Shown here piece after piece: positions 1 to 12,400 of a stretch of DNA of 64,000 nucleotides. The stretch is from Prosapia bicincta (lineage: Eukaryota > Arthropoda > Insecta > Hemiptera > Cercopidae): assembly GCA_036971475.1 (NCBI GenBank), contig JBAIZL010000003.1:47496842-47560841 (forward strand), written 5' to 3'. The notes beneath the pieces are model-generated. The model made no database searches. It saw only the letters and a program-made list of their open reading frames with translations, and was not told the origin of the DNA. Position 1 is the stretch's first letter, and every line of letters begins with the position of its first letter. Both the position numbers and the translations under genes were made by a program.

Positions 1-2832
1 GACCAGTGATGACAGTCAGGCAGGGGAAACTACGCTTAAACAATACCTGAAGAGACAGGAACGTGGAGGATTACTTGAAGCTACAGTCTCAGGAAACCGG
101 CGACCGACGTCATTGTAAAACCTTTGTTTTCACACATTAACACAATGGATGACATAGTGACCAGTGATGACAGTCAGGCAGTGGAAACTACGCTTAAACA
201 ATACCGGAAGAGACAGGAACGTGGAGGATTACGTGAAGCTACAGTCTCAGGAAACCGGCGACCGACGTCATTGTAAAACCTTTGTTTTCACACATTAACA
301 CAATGGATGACATAGTGACCAGTGATGACAGTCAGGCAGGGGAAACTACGCTTAAACAATACCTGAAGAGACAGGAACGTGGAGGATTACGTGAAGCTAC
401 AGTCTCAGGAAACCGGCGACTGACGTCATTGTAAAACCTTTGTTTTCACACATTAACACAATGGATGACATAGTGACCAGTGATGACAGTCAGGCAGGGG
501 AAACTACGCTTAAACAATACCTGAAGAGACAGGAACGTGGAGGATTACGTGAAGCTACAGTCTCAGGAAACCGGCGACTGACGTCATTGTAAAACCTTTG
601 TTTTCACACATTAACACAATGGATGACATAGTGACCAGTGATGACAGTCAGGCAGGGGAAACTACGCTTAAGCAATACCTGAAGAGACAGGAACGTGGAG
701 GATTACTTGAAGCTACAGTCTCAGGAAACCGGCGACCGACGTCATTGTAAAACCTTTGTTTTCACACATTACCACAATGAATGACATAGTGACCAGTGAT
801 GACAGTCAGGCAGGGGAAACTACGCTTAAACAATACCTGAAGAGACAGGAACGTGGAGGATTACTTGAAGCTACAGTCTCAGGAAACCGGCGACTGACGT
901 CATTGTAAAACCTTTGTTTTCACACATTACCACAATGAATGACATAGTGACCAGTGATGACAGTCAGGCAGTGGAAACTACGCTTAAACAATACCGGAAG
1001 AGACAGGAACGTGGAGGATTACGTGAAGCTACAGTCTCAGGAAACCGGCGACTGACTTCATTGTAAAACCTTTGCTTTCACACATTAACACAATGGATGA
1101 CATAGTGACCAGTGATGACAGTCAGGCAGTGGAAACAACGCTTAAGCAATACCGGAAGAGACAGGAACGTGGTGGATTACGTGAAGCTACAGTCTCAGGA
1201 AAGCGGCGACCGACGTCATTGTAAAACCTTTGCTTTCACACATTAACACAATGGATGACATAGTGACCAGTGATGACAGTCAGGCAGTGGAAACAACGCT
1301 TAAACAATACCGGAAGAGACAGGAACGTGGAGGATTACTTGAAGCTACAGTCTCAGGAAACCGGCGACCGACGTCATTGTAAAACCTTTGTTTTCACACA
1401 TTAACACAATGGATGACATAGTGACCAGTGATGACAGTCAGGCAGGGGAAACTACGCTTAAACAATACCTGAAGAGACAGGAACGTGGAGGATTACTTGA
1501 AGCTACAGTCTCAGGAAACCGGTGACCGAAGTCATTGTAAAACCTTTGTTTTCACACATTAACACAATGGATGACATAGTGACCAGTGATGACAGTCAGG
1601 CAGTGGAAACTACGCTTAAACAATACCGGAAGAGACAGGAACGTGGAGGATTACGTGAAGCTACAGTCTCAGGAAACCGGCGACTGACGTCATTGTAAAA
1701 CCTTTGTTTTCACACATTAACACAATGGATGACATAGTGACCAGTGATGACAGTCAGGCAGTGGAAACTACGCTTAAACAATACCTGAAGAGACAGGAAC
1801 GTGGAGGATTACTTGAAGCTACAGTCTCAGGAAACCGGCGACTGACGTCATTGTAAAACCTTTGTTTTCACACATTAACACAATGGATGACATAGTGACC
1901 AGTGATGACAGTCAGGCAGGGGAAACTACGCTTAAACAATACCTGAAGAGACAGGAACGTGGAGGATTACGTGAAGCTACAGTCTCAGGAAACCGGCGAC
2001 TGACGTCATTGTAAAACCTTTGTTTTCACACATTAACACAATGGATGACATAGTGACCAGTGATGACAGTCAGGCAGGGGAAACTACGCTTAAGCAATAC
2101 CTGAAGAGACAGGAACGTGGAGGATTACTTGAAGCTACAGTCTCAGGAAACCGGCGACCGACGTCATTGTAAAACCTTTGTTTTCACACATTAACACAAT
2201 GGATGGCATAGTGACCAGTGATGACAGTCAGGCAGTGGAAACAACACTTAAACAATACCTGAAGAGACAGGAACGTGGAGGATTACTTGAAGCTACAGTC
2301 TCAGGAAACCGGCGACCGACGTCATTGTAAAACCTTTGCTTTCACACATTAACACAATGGATGTCATAGTGACCAGTGATGACAGTCAGGCAGTGGAAAC
2401 AACGCTTAAACAATACCGGAAGAGACAGGAACGTGGAGGATTACGTGAAGCTACATTCTCAGGAAAGCGGTGAATGACGTCATTGTAAAACCTTTGTTTT
2501 CACACATTAACACAATGGATGACATAGTGACCAGTGATGACAGTCAGGCAGGGGAAACTACGCTTAATCAATACCGGAAGAGACAGGATCGCGGAGGATT
2601 ACGTGAAGCTACAGTCTCAGGAAACCGGCGACTGACGTCATTGTAAAACCTTTGTTTTCACACATTAACACAATGGATGACATAGTGACCAGTGATGACA
2701 GTCAGGCAGGGGAAACTACGCTTAAACAATACCGGAAGAGACAGGAACGTGGAGGATTACGTGAAGCTACAGTCTCAGGAAAGCGGTGACCGACGTCATT
2801 GTAAAACCTTTGTTTTCACACATTAACACAAT
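1..2832 (+). repeat. 158-bp satellite array, about 18 monomers
   Basis: The sequence repeats with an exact 158-bp period. The landmark GACCAGTGATGAC begins at 1, 159, 317, 475 and so on to 2687 with no indel in any unit. Variation is by substitution only, for example GTGG/GGGG after CAGGCA and CGGAAG/CTGAAG after CAATAC. The array is cut by the window edge on the left, so its true length is unknown. On the right it ends at 2832, where the last monomer changes into unrelated sequence that reads as a transposon-protein relic. Each monomer contains a 43-codon ATG-to-stop frame. About eight monomers carry the CRE-like palindrome TGACGTCA, and most of the others have CGACGTCA there. Confidence 0.97.
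145..276 (+). other. 43-codon ORF repeated in each 158-bp monomer (first complete copy)
   Basis: The frame runs from ATG at 145 to TAA at 274-276 and recurs every 158 bp. The peptide starts MDDIVTSDDSQA, has a basic middle (KQYRKRQERGG) and ends SGNRRLTSL. It is acidic at the start and basic afterwards, with no signal peptide or membrane segment. At least three copies are cut by a TGA near the end, at about 1522, 2472 and 2785. I do not recognise the protein. Most likely it is a fossil of a coding exon that became satellite DNA. It could be the N-terminus of the relic that follows at 2833, because the basic patch and following SG-R-R resemble the start of that family. That link is inference, and a translated peptide cannot be claimed. 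Confidence 0.4.
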
Positions 2833-3140
2833 GATTTTAATGTTCGCGTTATTGAATAAACTGAATCTGAAATTAAAGTATGCAGACAATATTTTATGTC
2901 AATTCATGGCATCGAACGGGGTAAATTAAATCCTCTGTTGTAAAATGGAAAAGTGGGCCTGACCCTTCAAGGGATCTTCGTGATGTTCACAAGAATCGAC
3001 TTAGATTAGATCAGGAACTTAATACAAAGGTACATGACCATAGAAAATGTTTCCAGTCTTGTAGCAGCCACTACAGCCTTAAACATCTTTTGTGGCCCAA
3101 AAGTCCAGAAGTCTTCATTGACCTGCCTTTCCAAAGTTAA
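2833..3140 (+). pseudogene. Relic of a transposon-derived arthropod protein
   Basis: Immediately after the 158-bp array the plus strand reads in two frames as a diverged protein. Frame one gives EIKVCRQYFMSIHGIERGKL. After a frameshift near 2940 the second frame gives SGPDPSRDLRDVHKNRLRLD, then KVHDHRKCF and SSHYSLKHL, ending at TAA 3138-3140. The order VC..F...HGI, then G-P-DLR-HKNR, then a His-rich H...F...SHYS motif is what I know from a large family of uncharacterised transposon-derived arthropod proteins. In-frame stops at about 2857 and 2942 plus the frameshift make it non-functional. No further part of the family is visible downstream. The family assignment rests on motif memory, not a search. 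Confidence 0.55.
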
Positions 3141-3741
3141 AGGTGTAATTGTAAAACGTTTAGTACAATAAATCGTTTCCTTCCATGCAATAAGACTTTT
3201 AATATCCCTTGTTACAGGAGAAGATCCTGTAAGTCCAGGACAAATCAGGTTTTTCCCTTCTCTAGCATACAATTTCCTTATAAAAATATGTGTATTTAGA
3301 TACACAGTGACAATAACCCAATATTACATATACACAACTTTATACTCTCAAGACATTCATATCGTGATTAAATAATTTTGATAAATGTTGCATAGTTTGA
3401 CTTTTATTAAGTTTGTATGACAACAAAATTTTTACGTCTCCTGTAAAATTTGCAAAATCTGACAACAGGTTCTTCCCCTTCAGTCTTCTTACGACATAAG
3501 CACAATACAAGTAAAGACTCTCATTATATACATATAACTGAATAATTCTGTTGGTAAATTTTACTTTCATATGTTTGTTAACCTGCAAATAGTTATTATT
3601 TAGCAAATGATAAGGAAGGCAATGCTTTTCTACTGTTTTTAGGTTTGTGTTTTTACGGTTAGAGATTTCTACTAAGTGGGAACTGTGAAGGAATATTCTA
3701 ATTGTGTTTGAGTTTCTTGAGTATTGTGTTTTCTCCAACAG
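3141..3741. other. AT-rich interval between two gene relics
   Basis: No recognisable gene is present. A minus-strand frame of 132 codons (3738 down to 3340) is open but begins with TTG, not ATG. It contains LYCAYVVRRLKGKNLL, which I cannot assign to a family. The right end (3728-3741) is a pyrimidine-rich tract ending in CAG, which looks like a 3' splice site for the Mutator-like exon beginning at 3742. Confidence 0.4.
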
Positions 3742-4024
3742 ACAGTCTTCAAAGTTACTACGGTAAAGTCATTAGAAGGAATAAACGTTATTTACAGAAA
3801 AAGTTATTTACAGAAGTTATTTCTGGGAGACATTTTTCATATGATGTCGACAAACGAGAAAATCAACCTAATCTTTGCGATGAGTCTTGGTGTAGATATG
3901 AAAAGCTCCAAAACTATACTGAGTACAAACATAAAAACAATTTAGATGATGCTGTGATAGGTGAAATTAAGCCTGTTTACCAGGAATTACCAAAGCCTAA
4001 CTATCTCAGAGAATGTTTACACGG
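3742..4024 (+). pseudogene. Mutator-like transposase gene relic, 5' (founder) part
   Basis: Behind a splice-acceptor-like tract (ttttctccaacag, ending 3741) the sequence reads LQSYYGKVIRRN. It then continues in the +1 frame as GDIFHMMSTNEK and returns to give CDESWCRYEK, TEYKHKNNLDD, AVIGEIKPVYQELPKPNYL and RECLHG, ending at TGA 4024-4026. These blocks occur in the order of the Mutator-like transposase domain of arthropod proteins: LQNYYG.AIR, H.LSTDE, C...DSWC.YQ, IKPIY.DLS, LL..CLHG, then TQN.NES. Two frame changes and a stop where other copies have TGC show it is dead. From 3948 onward the same sequence is the first, most divergent monomer of the 154-bp satellite. The upstream blocks occur once only, so this is the gene-side founder copy. 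Confidence 0.8.
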
Positions 4025-4189
4025 ATGAACTCAAACCGTCGCTGATAGCTTGTACTCTGTCATACTTTGTTGGCTTCCAAACCTTACAACGTGGAGCCCT
4101 AGATGCTGTAATAGTTGCAATTAAGCCTCTTTACCAGGAATTACCAAAGCCTAACTTGCTCAGAGAATGTTTACGCGGATGCACTCAAA

Positions 4190-7100
4190 GCGTCACTGAG
4201 AGCTTTTACTCTGTCATACTTTGTTGGCTTCCAAACCTTACAATACTGAGCCCTAGATGCTGTAATAGTTGCAATTAAGCCTCTTTACCAGAAATTACCA
4301 AAGCCTAACTTGCTCAGAGAATGTTTACGCGGATGCACTCAAACCGTCACTGAGAGCTTTTACTCTGTCATACTTTGTTGGCTTCCAAACCTTACAATAC
4401 TGAGCCCTAGATGCTGTAATAGTTGCAATATAGCCTCTTTACCAGGAATTACCAAAGCCTAACTTGCTTAGAGAATGTTTACGCGGATGCACTCAAACCG
4501 TCACTAAGAGCTTTTACTCTGTCATACTTTGTTGGCTTCCAAACCTTACAATACAGAGCCCTAGATGCTGTAATAGTTGCAATATAGCCTCTTTACCAGG
4601 AATTACCAAAGCCTAACTTGCTTAGAGAATGTTTTCGCGGATGTACTCAAATCGTCACTGAGAGCTTTTACTCTGTCATACTTTGTTGGCTTCCAAACCT
4701 TAAAACGTGGAGCCCTAGATGCTGTAATAGGTGCAATTAAGCCTCTTTACCAGGAATTACGAAAGCCTAACTTGCTTAGAGAATGTTTTCGCGGATGCAC
4801 TCAAACCGTCGCTGATAGCTTGTACTCTGTCATACTTTGTTGGCTTCCAAACCTTACAACGTGGAGCCCTAGATGTTGTAATAGGTGCAATTAAGCCTCT
4901 TTACCAGGAATTACCAAAGCCTAACTTGCTTAGAGAATGTTTTCGCGGATGCACTCAAATCGTCACTGAGAGCTTTTACTCTGTCATACTTTGTTGGCTT
5001 CCAAACCTTACAACGTGGAGCCCTAGATGCTGTAATAGGTGCAATTAAGCCTCTTTACCAGGAATTACCAAAGCCTAACTTGCTTAGAGAATGTTTTCGC
5101 GGATGCACTCAAACCGTCGCTGATAGCTTGTACTCTGTCATACTTTGTTGGCTTCCAAACCTTACAACGTGGAGCCCTAGATGCTGTAATAGTTGCAATA
5201 AAGCCTCTTTACCAGGAATTACCAAAGCCTAACTTGCTCAGAGAATGTTTACGCGGATGCACTCAAATCGTCACTGAGAGCTTTTACTCTGTCATACTTT
5301 GTTGGCTTCCAAACCTTACAATACTGAGCCCAGATGCTGTAATAGTTGCAATTAAGCCTCTTTACCAGGAATTACCAATCGCTAACTTGCTTAGAGAATG
5401 TTTACGCGGATGCACTCAAACCGTCGCTGATAGCTTGTACTCTGTCATACTTTGTTGGCTTCCAAACCTTACAACGTGGAGCCCTAGATGCTGTAATAGG
5501 TGCAATTAAGCCTCTTTACCAGGAATTATCAAAGCCTAACTTGCTTAGAGAATGTTTTCGCGGATGCACTCAAACCGTCGCCGATAGCTTGTACTCTGTC
5601 ATACTTTGTTGGCTTCCAAACCTTACAACGTGGAGCCCTAGATGCTGTAATAGGTGCAATTAAGCCTCTTTACCAGGAATTACCAAAGCCTAACTTGCTT
5701 AGAGAATGTTTTCGCGGATGTACTCAAATCGTCACTAAGAGCTTTTACTCTGTCATACTTTGTTGGCTTCCAAACCTTATAACGTGGAGCCCTAGATGCT
5801 GTAATAGGTGCAATTAAGCGTCTTTACCAGGAATTACCAAAGCCTAACCTGCTTAGAGAATGTTTTCGCGGATGCACTCAAACCGTCGCTGATAGCTTGT
5901 ACTCTGTCATACTTTGTTGGCTTCCAAACCTTACAATGTAGAGCCCTAGATGCTGTAATAGTTGCAATAAAGCCTCTTTACCAGGAATTACCAAAGCCTA
6001 ACTTGCTCAGAGAATGTTTTCGCGGATGCACTCAAACCGTCGCTGATAGCTTGTACTCTGTCATACTTTGTTGGCTTCCAAACCTTACAACGTGGAGCCC
6101 TAGATGCTGTAATAGTTGCAATAAAGCCTCTTTACCAGGAATTACCAAAGCCTAACTTGCTCAGAGAATGTTTACGCGGATGCACTCAAATCGTCACTGA
6201 GAGCTTTTACTCTGTCATACTTTGTTGGCTTCCAAACCTTACAATACTGAGCCCAGATGCTGTAATAGTTGCAATTAAGCCTCTTTACCAGGAATTACCA
6301 ATCGCTAACTTGCTTAGAGAATGTTTACGCGGATGCACTCAAACCGTCGCTGAGAGCTTTTACTCTGTCATACTTTGTTGGCTTCCAAACCTTACAATAC
6401 TGAGCCCAGATGCTGTAATAGTTGCAATTAAGCCTCTTTACCAGGAATTACCAATCGCTAACTTGCTTAGAGAATGTTTACGCGGATGCACTCAAATCGT
6501 CACTGAGAGCTTTTACTCTGTCATACTTTGTTGGCTTCCAAACCTTACAATACTGAGCCCAGATGCTGTAATAGTTGCAATTAAGCGTCTTTACCAGGAA
6601 TTACCAAAGCCTAACTTGCTCAGAGAATGTTTTCGCGGATGCACTCAAACCGTCGCTGATAGCTTGTACTCTGTCATACTTTGTTGGCTTCCAAACCTTA
6701 CAACGTGGAGCCCTAGATGCTGTAATAGTTGCAATAAAGCCTCTTTACCAGGAATTACCAAAGCCTAACTTGCTCAGAGAATGTTTACGCGGATGCACTC
6801 AAATCGTCACTGAGAGCTTTTACTCTGTCATACTTTGTTGGCTTCCAAACCTTACAATACTGAGCCCAGATGCTGTAATAGTTGCAATTAAGCCTCTTTA
6901 CCAGGAATTACCAATCGCTAACTTGCTTAGAGAATGTTTACGCGGATGCACTCAAACCGTCGCTGATAGCTTGTACTCTGTCATACTTTGTTGGCTTCCA
7001 AACCTTACAACGTGGAGCCCTAGATGCTGTAATAGGTGCAATTAAGCCTCTTTACCAGGAATTATCAAAGCCTAACTTGCTTAGAGAATGTTTTCGCGGA

Positions 7101-9460
7101 TGCACTCAAACCGTCGCCGATAGCTTGTACTCTGTCATACTTTGTTGGCTTCCAAACCTTACAACGTGGAGCCCTAGATGCTGTAATAGGTGCAATTAAG
7201 CCTCTTTACCAGGAATTACCAAAGCCTAACTTGCTTAGAGAATGTTTTCGCGGATGTACTCAAATCGTCACTAAGAGCTTTTACTCTGTCATACTTTGTT
7301 GGCTTCCAAACCTTATAACGTGGAGCCCTAGATGCTGTAATAGGTGCAATTAAGCGTCTTTACCAGGAATTACCAAAGCCTAACCTGCTTAGAGAATGTT
7401 TTCGCGGATGCACTCAAACCGTCGCTGATAGCTTGTACTCTGTCATACTTTGTTGGCTTCCAAACCTTACAACGTGGAGCCCTAGATGCTGTAATAAGTG
7501 CAATTAAGCCTCTTTACCAGGAATTACCAAAGCCTAACTTGCTTAGAGAATGTTTTCGCGGATGCACTCAAACCGTCACTGAGAGCTTTTACTCTGTCAT
7601 ACTTTGTTGGCTTCCAAACCTTACAACGTGGAGCCCTAGATGCTGTAATAGGTGCAATTAAGCCTCTTTACCAGGAGTTACCAAAGCCTAACTTGCTCAG
7701 AGAATGTTTACACGGATACACTCAAACCGTCCCTGAGAGCTTTTACTCTGTCATACTTTGTTGGCTTCCAAACCTTACAATGTGGAGCCCTAGATGCTGT
7801 AATAGGTGCAATTAAGCCTCTTTACCAGGAATTACCAAAGCCTAACTTGCTTAGAGAATGTTTTCGCGGATGCACTCAAACCGTCACTGAGAGCTTTTAC
7901 TCTGTCATACTTTGTTGGCTTCCAAACCTTACAACGTGGAGCCCTAGATGCTGTAATAGGTGCAATTAAGCCTCTTTACCAGGAGTTACCAAAGCCTAAC
8001 TTGCTCAGAGAATGTTTACACGGATACACTCAAACCGTCGCTGATAGCTTGTACTCTGTCATACTTTGTTGGCTTCCAAACCTTACAACGTGGAGCCCTA
8101 GATGCTGTAATAGGTGCAATTAAGCCTCTTTACCAGGAATTACCAAAGCCTAACTTGCTTAGAGAATGTTTTCGCGGATGCACTCAAACCGTCGCTGATA
8201 GCTTGTACTCTGTCATACTTTGTTGGCTTCCAAACCTTACAACGTGGAGCCCTAGATGCTGTAATAGGTGCAATTAAGCCTCTTTACCAGGAATTACCAA
8301 AGCCTAACTTGCTTAGAGAATGTTTTCGCGGATGCACTCAAACCGTCACTGAGAGCTTTTACTCTGTCATACTTTGTTGGCTTCCAAACCTTACAACGTG
8401 GAGCCCTAGATGCTGTAATAGGTGCAATTAAGCCTCTTTACCAGGAGTTACCAAAGCCTAACTTGCTCAGAGAATGTTTACACGGATACACTCAAACCGT
8501 CCCTGAGAGCTATTACTCTGTCATACTTTGTTGGCTTCCAAACCTTACAACGTGGAGCCCTAGATGCTGTAATAGGTGCAATTAAGCCTCTTTACCAGGA
8601 ATTACCAAAGCCTAACTTGCTTAGAGAATGTTTACGCGGATACACTCAAACCGTCGCTGATAGCTTGTACTCTGTCATACTTTGTTGGCTTCCAAACCTT
8701 ACAACGTGGAGCCCTAGATGCTGTAATAGGTGCAATTAAGCCTCTTTACCAGGAATCACCAAAGCCTATCTTGCTTAGAGAATGTTTTCGCGGATGTACT
8801 CAAATCGTCACTGAGAGCTTTTACTCTGTCATACTTTGTTGGCTTCCAAACCTTATAACGTGGAGCCCTAGATGCAGTAATAGGTGCAATTAAGCCTCTT
8901 TACCAGGAATTACCAAAGCCTAACTTGCTTAGAGAATGTTTTCGCGGATGCACTCAAACCGTCGCTGAGAGCTTGTACTCTGTCATACTTTGTTGGCTTA
9001 CAAACCTTACAACGTGGAGCCCTAGATGCTGTAATAGGTGCAATTAAGCCTCTTTACCAGGAATTACCAAAGCCTAACTTGCTTAGAGAATGTTTTCGCG
9101 GATGCACTCAAACCGTCGCTGAGAGCTTGTACTCTGTCATACTTTGTTGGCTTCCAAACCTTACAACGTGGAGCCCTAGATGTTGTAATAGGTGCAATTA
9201 AGCCTCTTTACCAGGAATTACCAAAGCCTAACTTGCTCAGATAATGTTTACACGGATGCACTCAAACCGTCGCCGATAGCTTGTACTCTGTCATACTTTG
9301 TTGGCTTCCAAACCTTACAACGTGGAGCCCTAGATGCTGTAATAGGTGCAATTAAGCCTCTTTACCAGGAATTACCAAAGCCTAACTTGCTTAGAGAATG
9401 TTTTCGCGGAGAGCTTTTACTCTGTCATACTTTGTTGGCTTCCAAACCTTACAACGTGGA
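4190..9460 (+). repeat. Higher-order block, duplicated at about 13500-17240
   Basis: Marker variants in this block recur in the same order further along the array. From 4190 to about 5810 the offset is 9308 bp, including the rare CCAGAAATTACC at 4290 and 13598. From about 7344 to 9400 the offset is 7772 bp. The 1536-bp difference is an extra internal tandem duplication in this copy: 5039-5817 is repeated at 6575-7353. The block therefore duplicated as a unit of dozens of monomers, followed or preceded by a ten-monomer local duplication. Confidence 0.8.
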
Positions 9461-12400
9461 GCCCTAGATGCTGTAATAGGTGCAATTTAGCCTCTTTACC
9501 AGGAATTACCAAAGCCTAACTTGCTTAGAGAATGTTTTCGCGGAGAGCTTTTACTCTGTCATACTTTGTTGGCTTCCAAACCTTGCAACGTGGAGCCCTA
9601 GATGCTGTAATAGGTGCAATTAAGCCTCTTTACCAGGAATTACCAAAGCCTAACTTGCTTAGAGAATGTTTTCGCGGAGAGGTTTTACTCTGTCATACTT
9701 TGTTGGCTTCCAAACCTTACAACGTAGAGCCCTAGATGCTGTAATAGGTGCAATTAAGCCTCTTTACCAGGAATTACCAAAGCCTAACTTGCTTAGAGAA
9801 TGTTTTCGCGGATGCACTCAAACCGTCGCTGATAGCTTGTACTCTGTCATACTTTGTTGGCTTCCAAACCTTACAATGTTGAGACCTAGATGCTGTAATA
9901 GGTGCAATTAAGCCTCTTTACCAGGAATTACCAAAGCCTAACTTGCTTAGAGAATGTTTTCGCGGAGAGCTTTTACTCTGTCATACTTTGTTGGCTTCCA
10001 AACCTTGCAACGTGGAGCCCTAGATGCTGTAATAGTTGCAATTAAGCCTCTTTACCAGGAATTACCAAAGCCTAACTTGCTTAGAGAATGTTTTCGCGGA
10101 TGCACTCAAACCGTCGCTGATAGCTTGTACTCTGTCATACTTTGTTTGCTTCCACACCTTACAATGTGGAGCCCTAGATGCTGTAATAGTTGTAATTAAG
10201 CCTCTTTACCAGGAATTACCAAAGCCTAACTTGCTTAGAGAATGTTTTCGCGGATGCACTCAAACCGTCGCTGATAGCTTGTACTCTGTCATACTTTGTT
10301 TGCTTCCAAACCTTACAACGTGGAGCCCTAGATGCTGTAATAGTTGCAATTAAGCCTCTTTACCAGGAATTACCAAAGCCTAACTTGCTTAGAGAATGTT
10401 TTCGCGGATGCACTCAAACCGTCGCTGATAGCTTGTACTCTGTCATACTTTGTTTGCTTCCACACCTTATAATGCGGAGCCCTAGATGCTGTAATAGGTG
10501 CAATTAAGCCTCTTTACCAGGAATTACCAAAGCCTAACTTGCTTAGAGAATGTTTTCGCGGATGTACTCAAATCGTCACTGAGAGCTTTTACTCTGTCAT
10601 ACTTTGTTGGCTTCCAAACCTTACAATTCTGATCCCAGATGCTGTAATAGTTGCAATTAAGCCTCTTTACCAGGAATTACCAAAGCCTAACTTGCTTAGA
10701 GAATGTTTTCGCGGTTGCACTCAAACCGTCGCTGAGAGCTTTTACTCGGTCATACTTTGTTTGCTTCCACACCTTACAATGCGGAGTCCTAGATGCTGTA
10801 ATAGTTGCAATTAAGCCTCTTTACCAGGAATTACCAAAGCCTAACTTGCTCAGAGAATGTTTTCGCGGATGCACTCAAACCGTCGCTGATAGCTTGTACT
10901 CTGTCATACTTTGTTGGCTTCCAAACCTTACAACGTGGAGCCCTAGATGCTGTAATAGGTGCAATTAAGCCTCTTTACCAGGAATTACCAATCGCTAACT
11001 TGCTTAGAGAATGTTTTCGCGGATGCACTCAAACCGTCGCTGATAGCTTGTACTCTGCCATACTTTGTTTGCTTCCAAACCTTACAACGTGGAGCCCTAG
11101 ATGCTGTAATAGGTGCAATTAAGCCTCTTTACCAGGAATTACCAAAGCCTAACTTGCTTAGAGAATGTTTTCGCGGATGCGATCAAACCGTCGCTGATAG
11201 CTTGTACTCTGTCATACTTTGTTGGCTTCCAAACCTTATAACGTGGAGCCCTAGATGCTGTAATAGGTGCAATTAAGCCTCTTTACCAGGAATTACCAAA
11301 GCCTAACTTGCTTAGAGAATGTTTTCGCGGATGTACTCAAATCGTCACTGAGAGCTTTTACTCTGTCATACTTTGTTGGCTTCCAAACCTTACAATGTGG
11401 AGCCCTAGATGCTGTAATAGTTGCAATTAAGCCTCTTTACCAGGAATTACCAAAGCCTAACTTGCTTAGAGAATGTTTTCGCGGATGCACTCAAACCGTC
11501 GCTGATAGCTTGTACTCTGTCATACTTTGTTGGCTTCCAAACCTTACAACGTGGAGCCCTAGATGCTGTAATAGGTGCAATTAAGCCTCTTTACCAGGAA
11601 TTACCAAAGCCTAACTTGCTTAGAGAATGTTTTCGCGGATGCACTCAAACCGTCGCTGATAGCTTGTACTCTGTCATACTTTGTTGGCTTCCAAACCTTA
11701 CAACGTGGAGCCCTAGATGCTGTAATAGTTGCAATTAAGCCTCTTTACCAGGAATTACCAATCGCTAACTTGCTTAGAGAATGTTTTCGCGGATGCACTC
11801 AAACCGTCGCTGATAGCTTGTACTCTGTCATACTTTGTTGGCTTCCAAACCTTACAACGTGGAGCCCTAGATGCTGTATTAGTTGCAATTAAGCCTCTTT
11901 ACCAGGAATTACCAATCGCTAACTTGCTTAGAGAATGTTTTCGCGGATGCACTCAAACCGTCGCTGATAGCTTGTACTCTGTCATACTTTGTTGGCTTCC
12001 AAACCTTACAACGTGGAGCCCTAGATGCTGTAATAGTTGCAATTAAGCCTCTTTACCAGGAATTACCAAAGCCTAACTTGCTTAGAGAATGTTTTCGCGG
12101 ATGCACTCAAACCGTCGCCGATAGCTTGTACTCTGTCATACTTTGTTGGCTTCCAAACCTTACAACGTGGAGCCCTAGATGCTGTAATAGTTGCAATTAA
12201 GCCTCTTTACCAGGAATTACCAATCGCTAACTTGCTTAGAGAATGTTTTCGCGGATGCACTCAAACCGTCGCTGATAGCTTGTACTCTGTCATACTTTGT
12301 TGGCTTCCAAACCTTACAACGTGGAGCCCTAGATGCTGTAATAGGTGCAATTAAGCCTCTTTACCAGGAATTACCAAAGCCTAACTTGCTTAGAGAATGT

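Noticed and set aside
1..2832. CRISPR-like array
   Set aside because: Whole monomers repeat without unique spacers, in a eukaryotic context; it is satellite DNA.
3006..3305. Minus-strand frame of 99 codons
   Set aside because: Antisense to the conserved HKNR / SSHYS relic, which is the meaningful reading.
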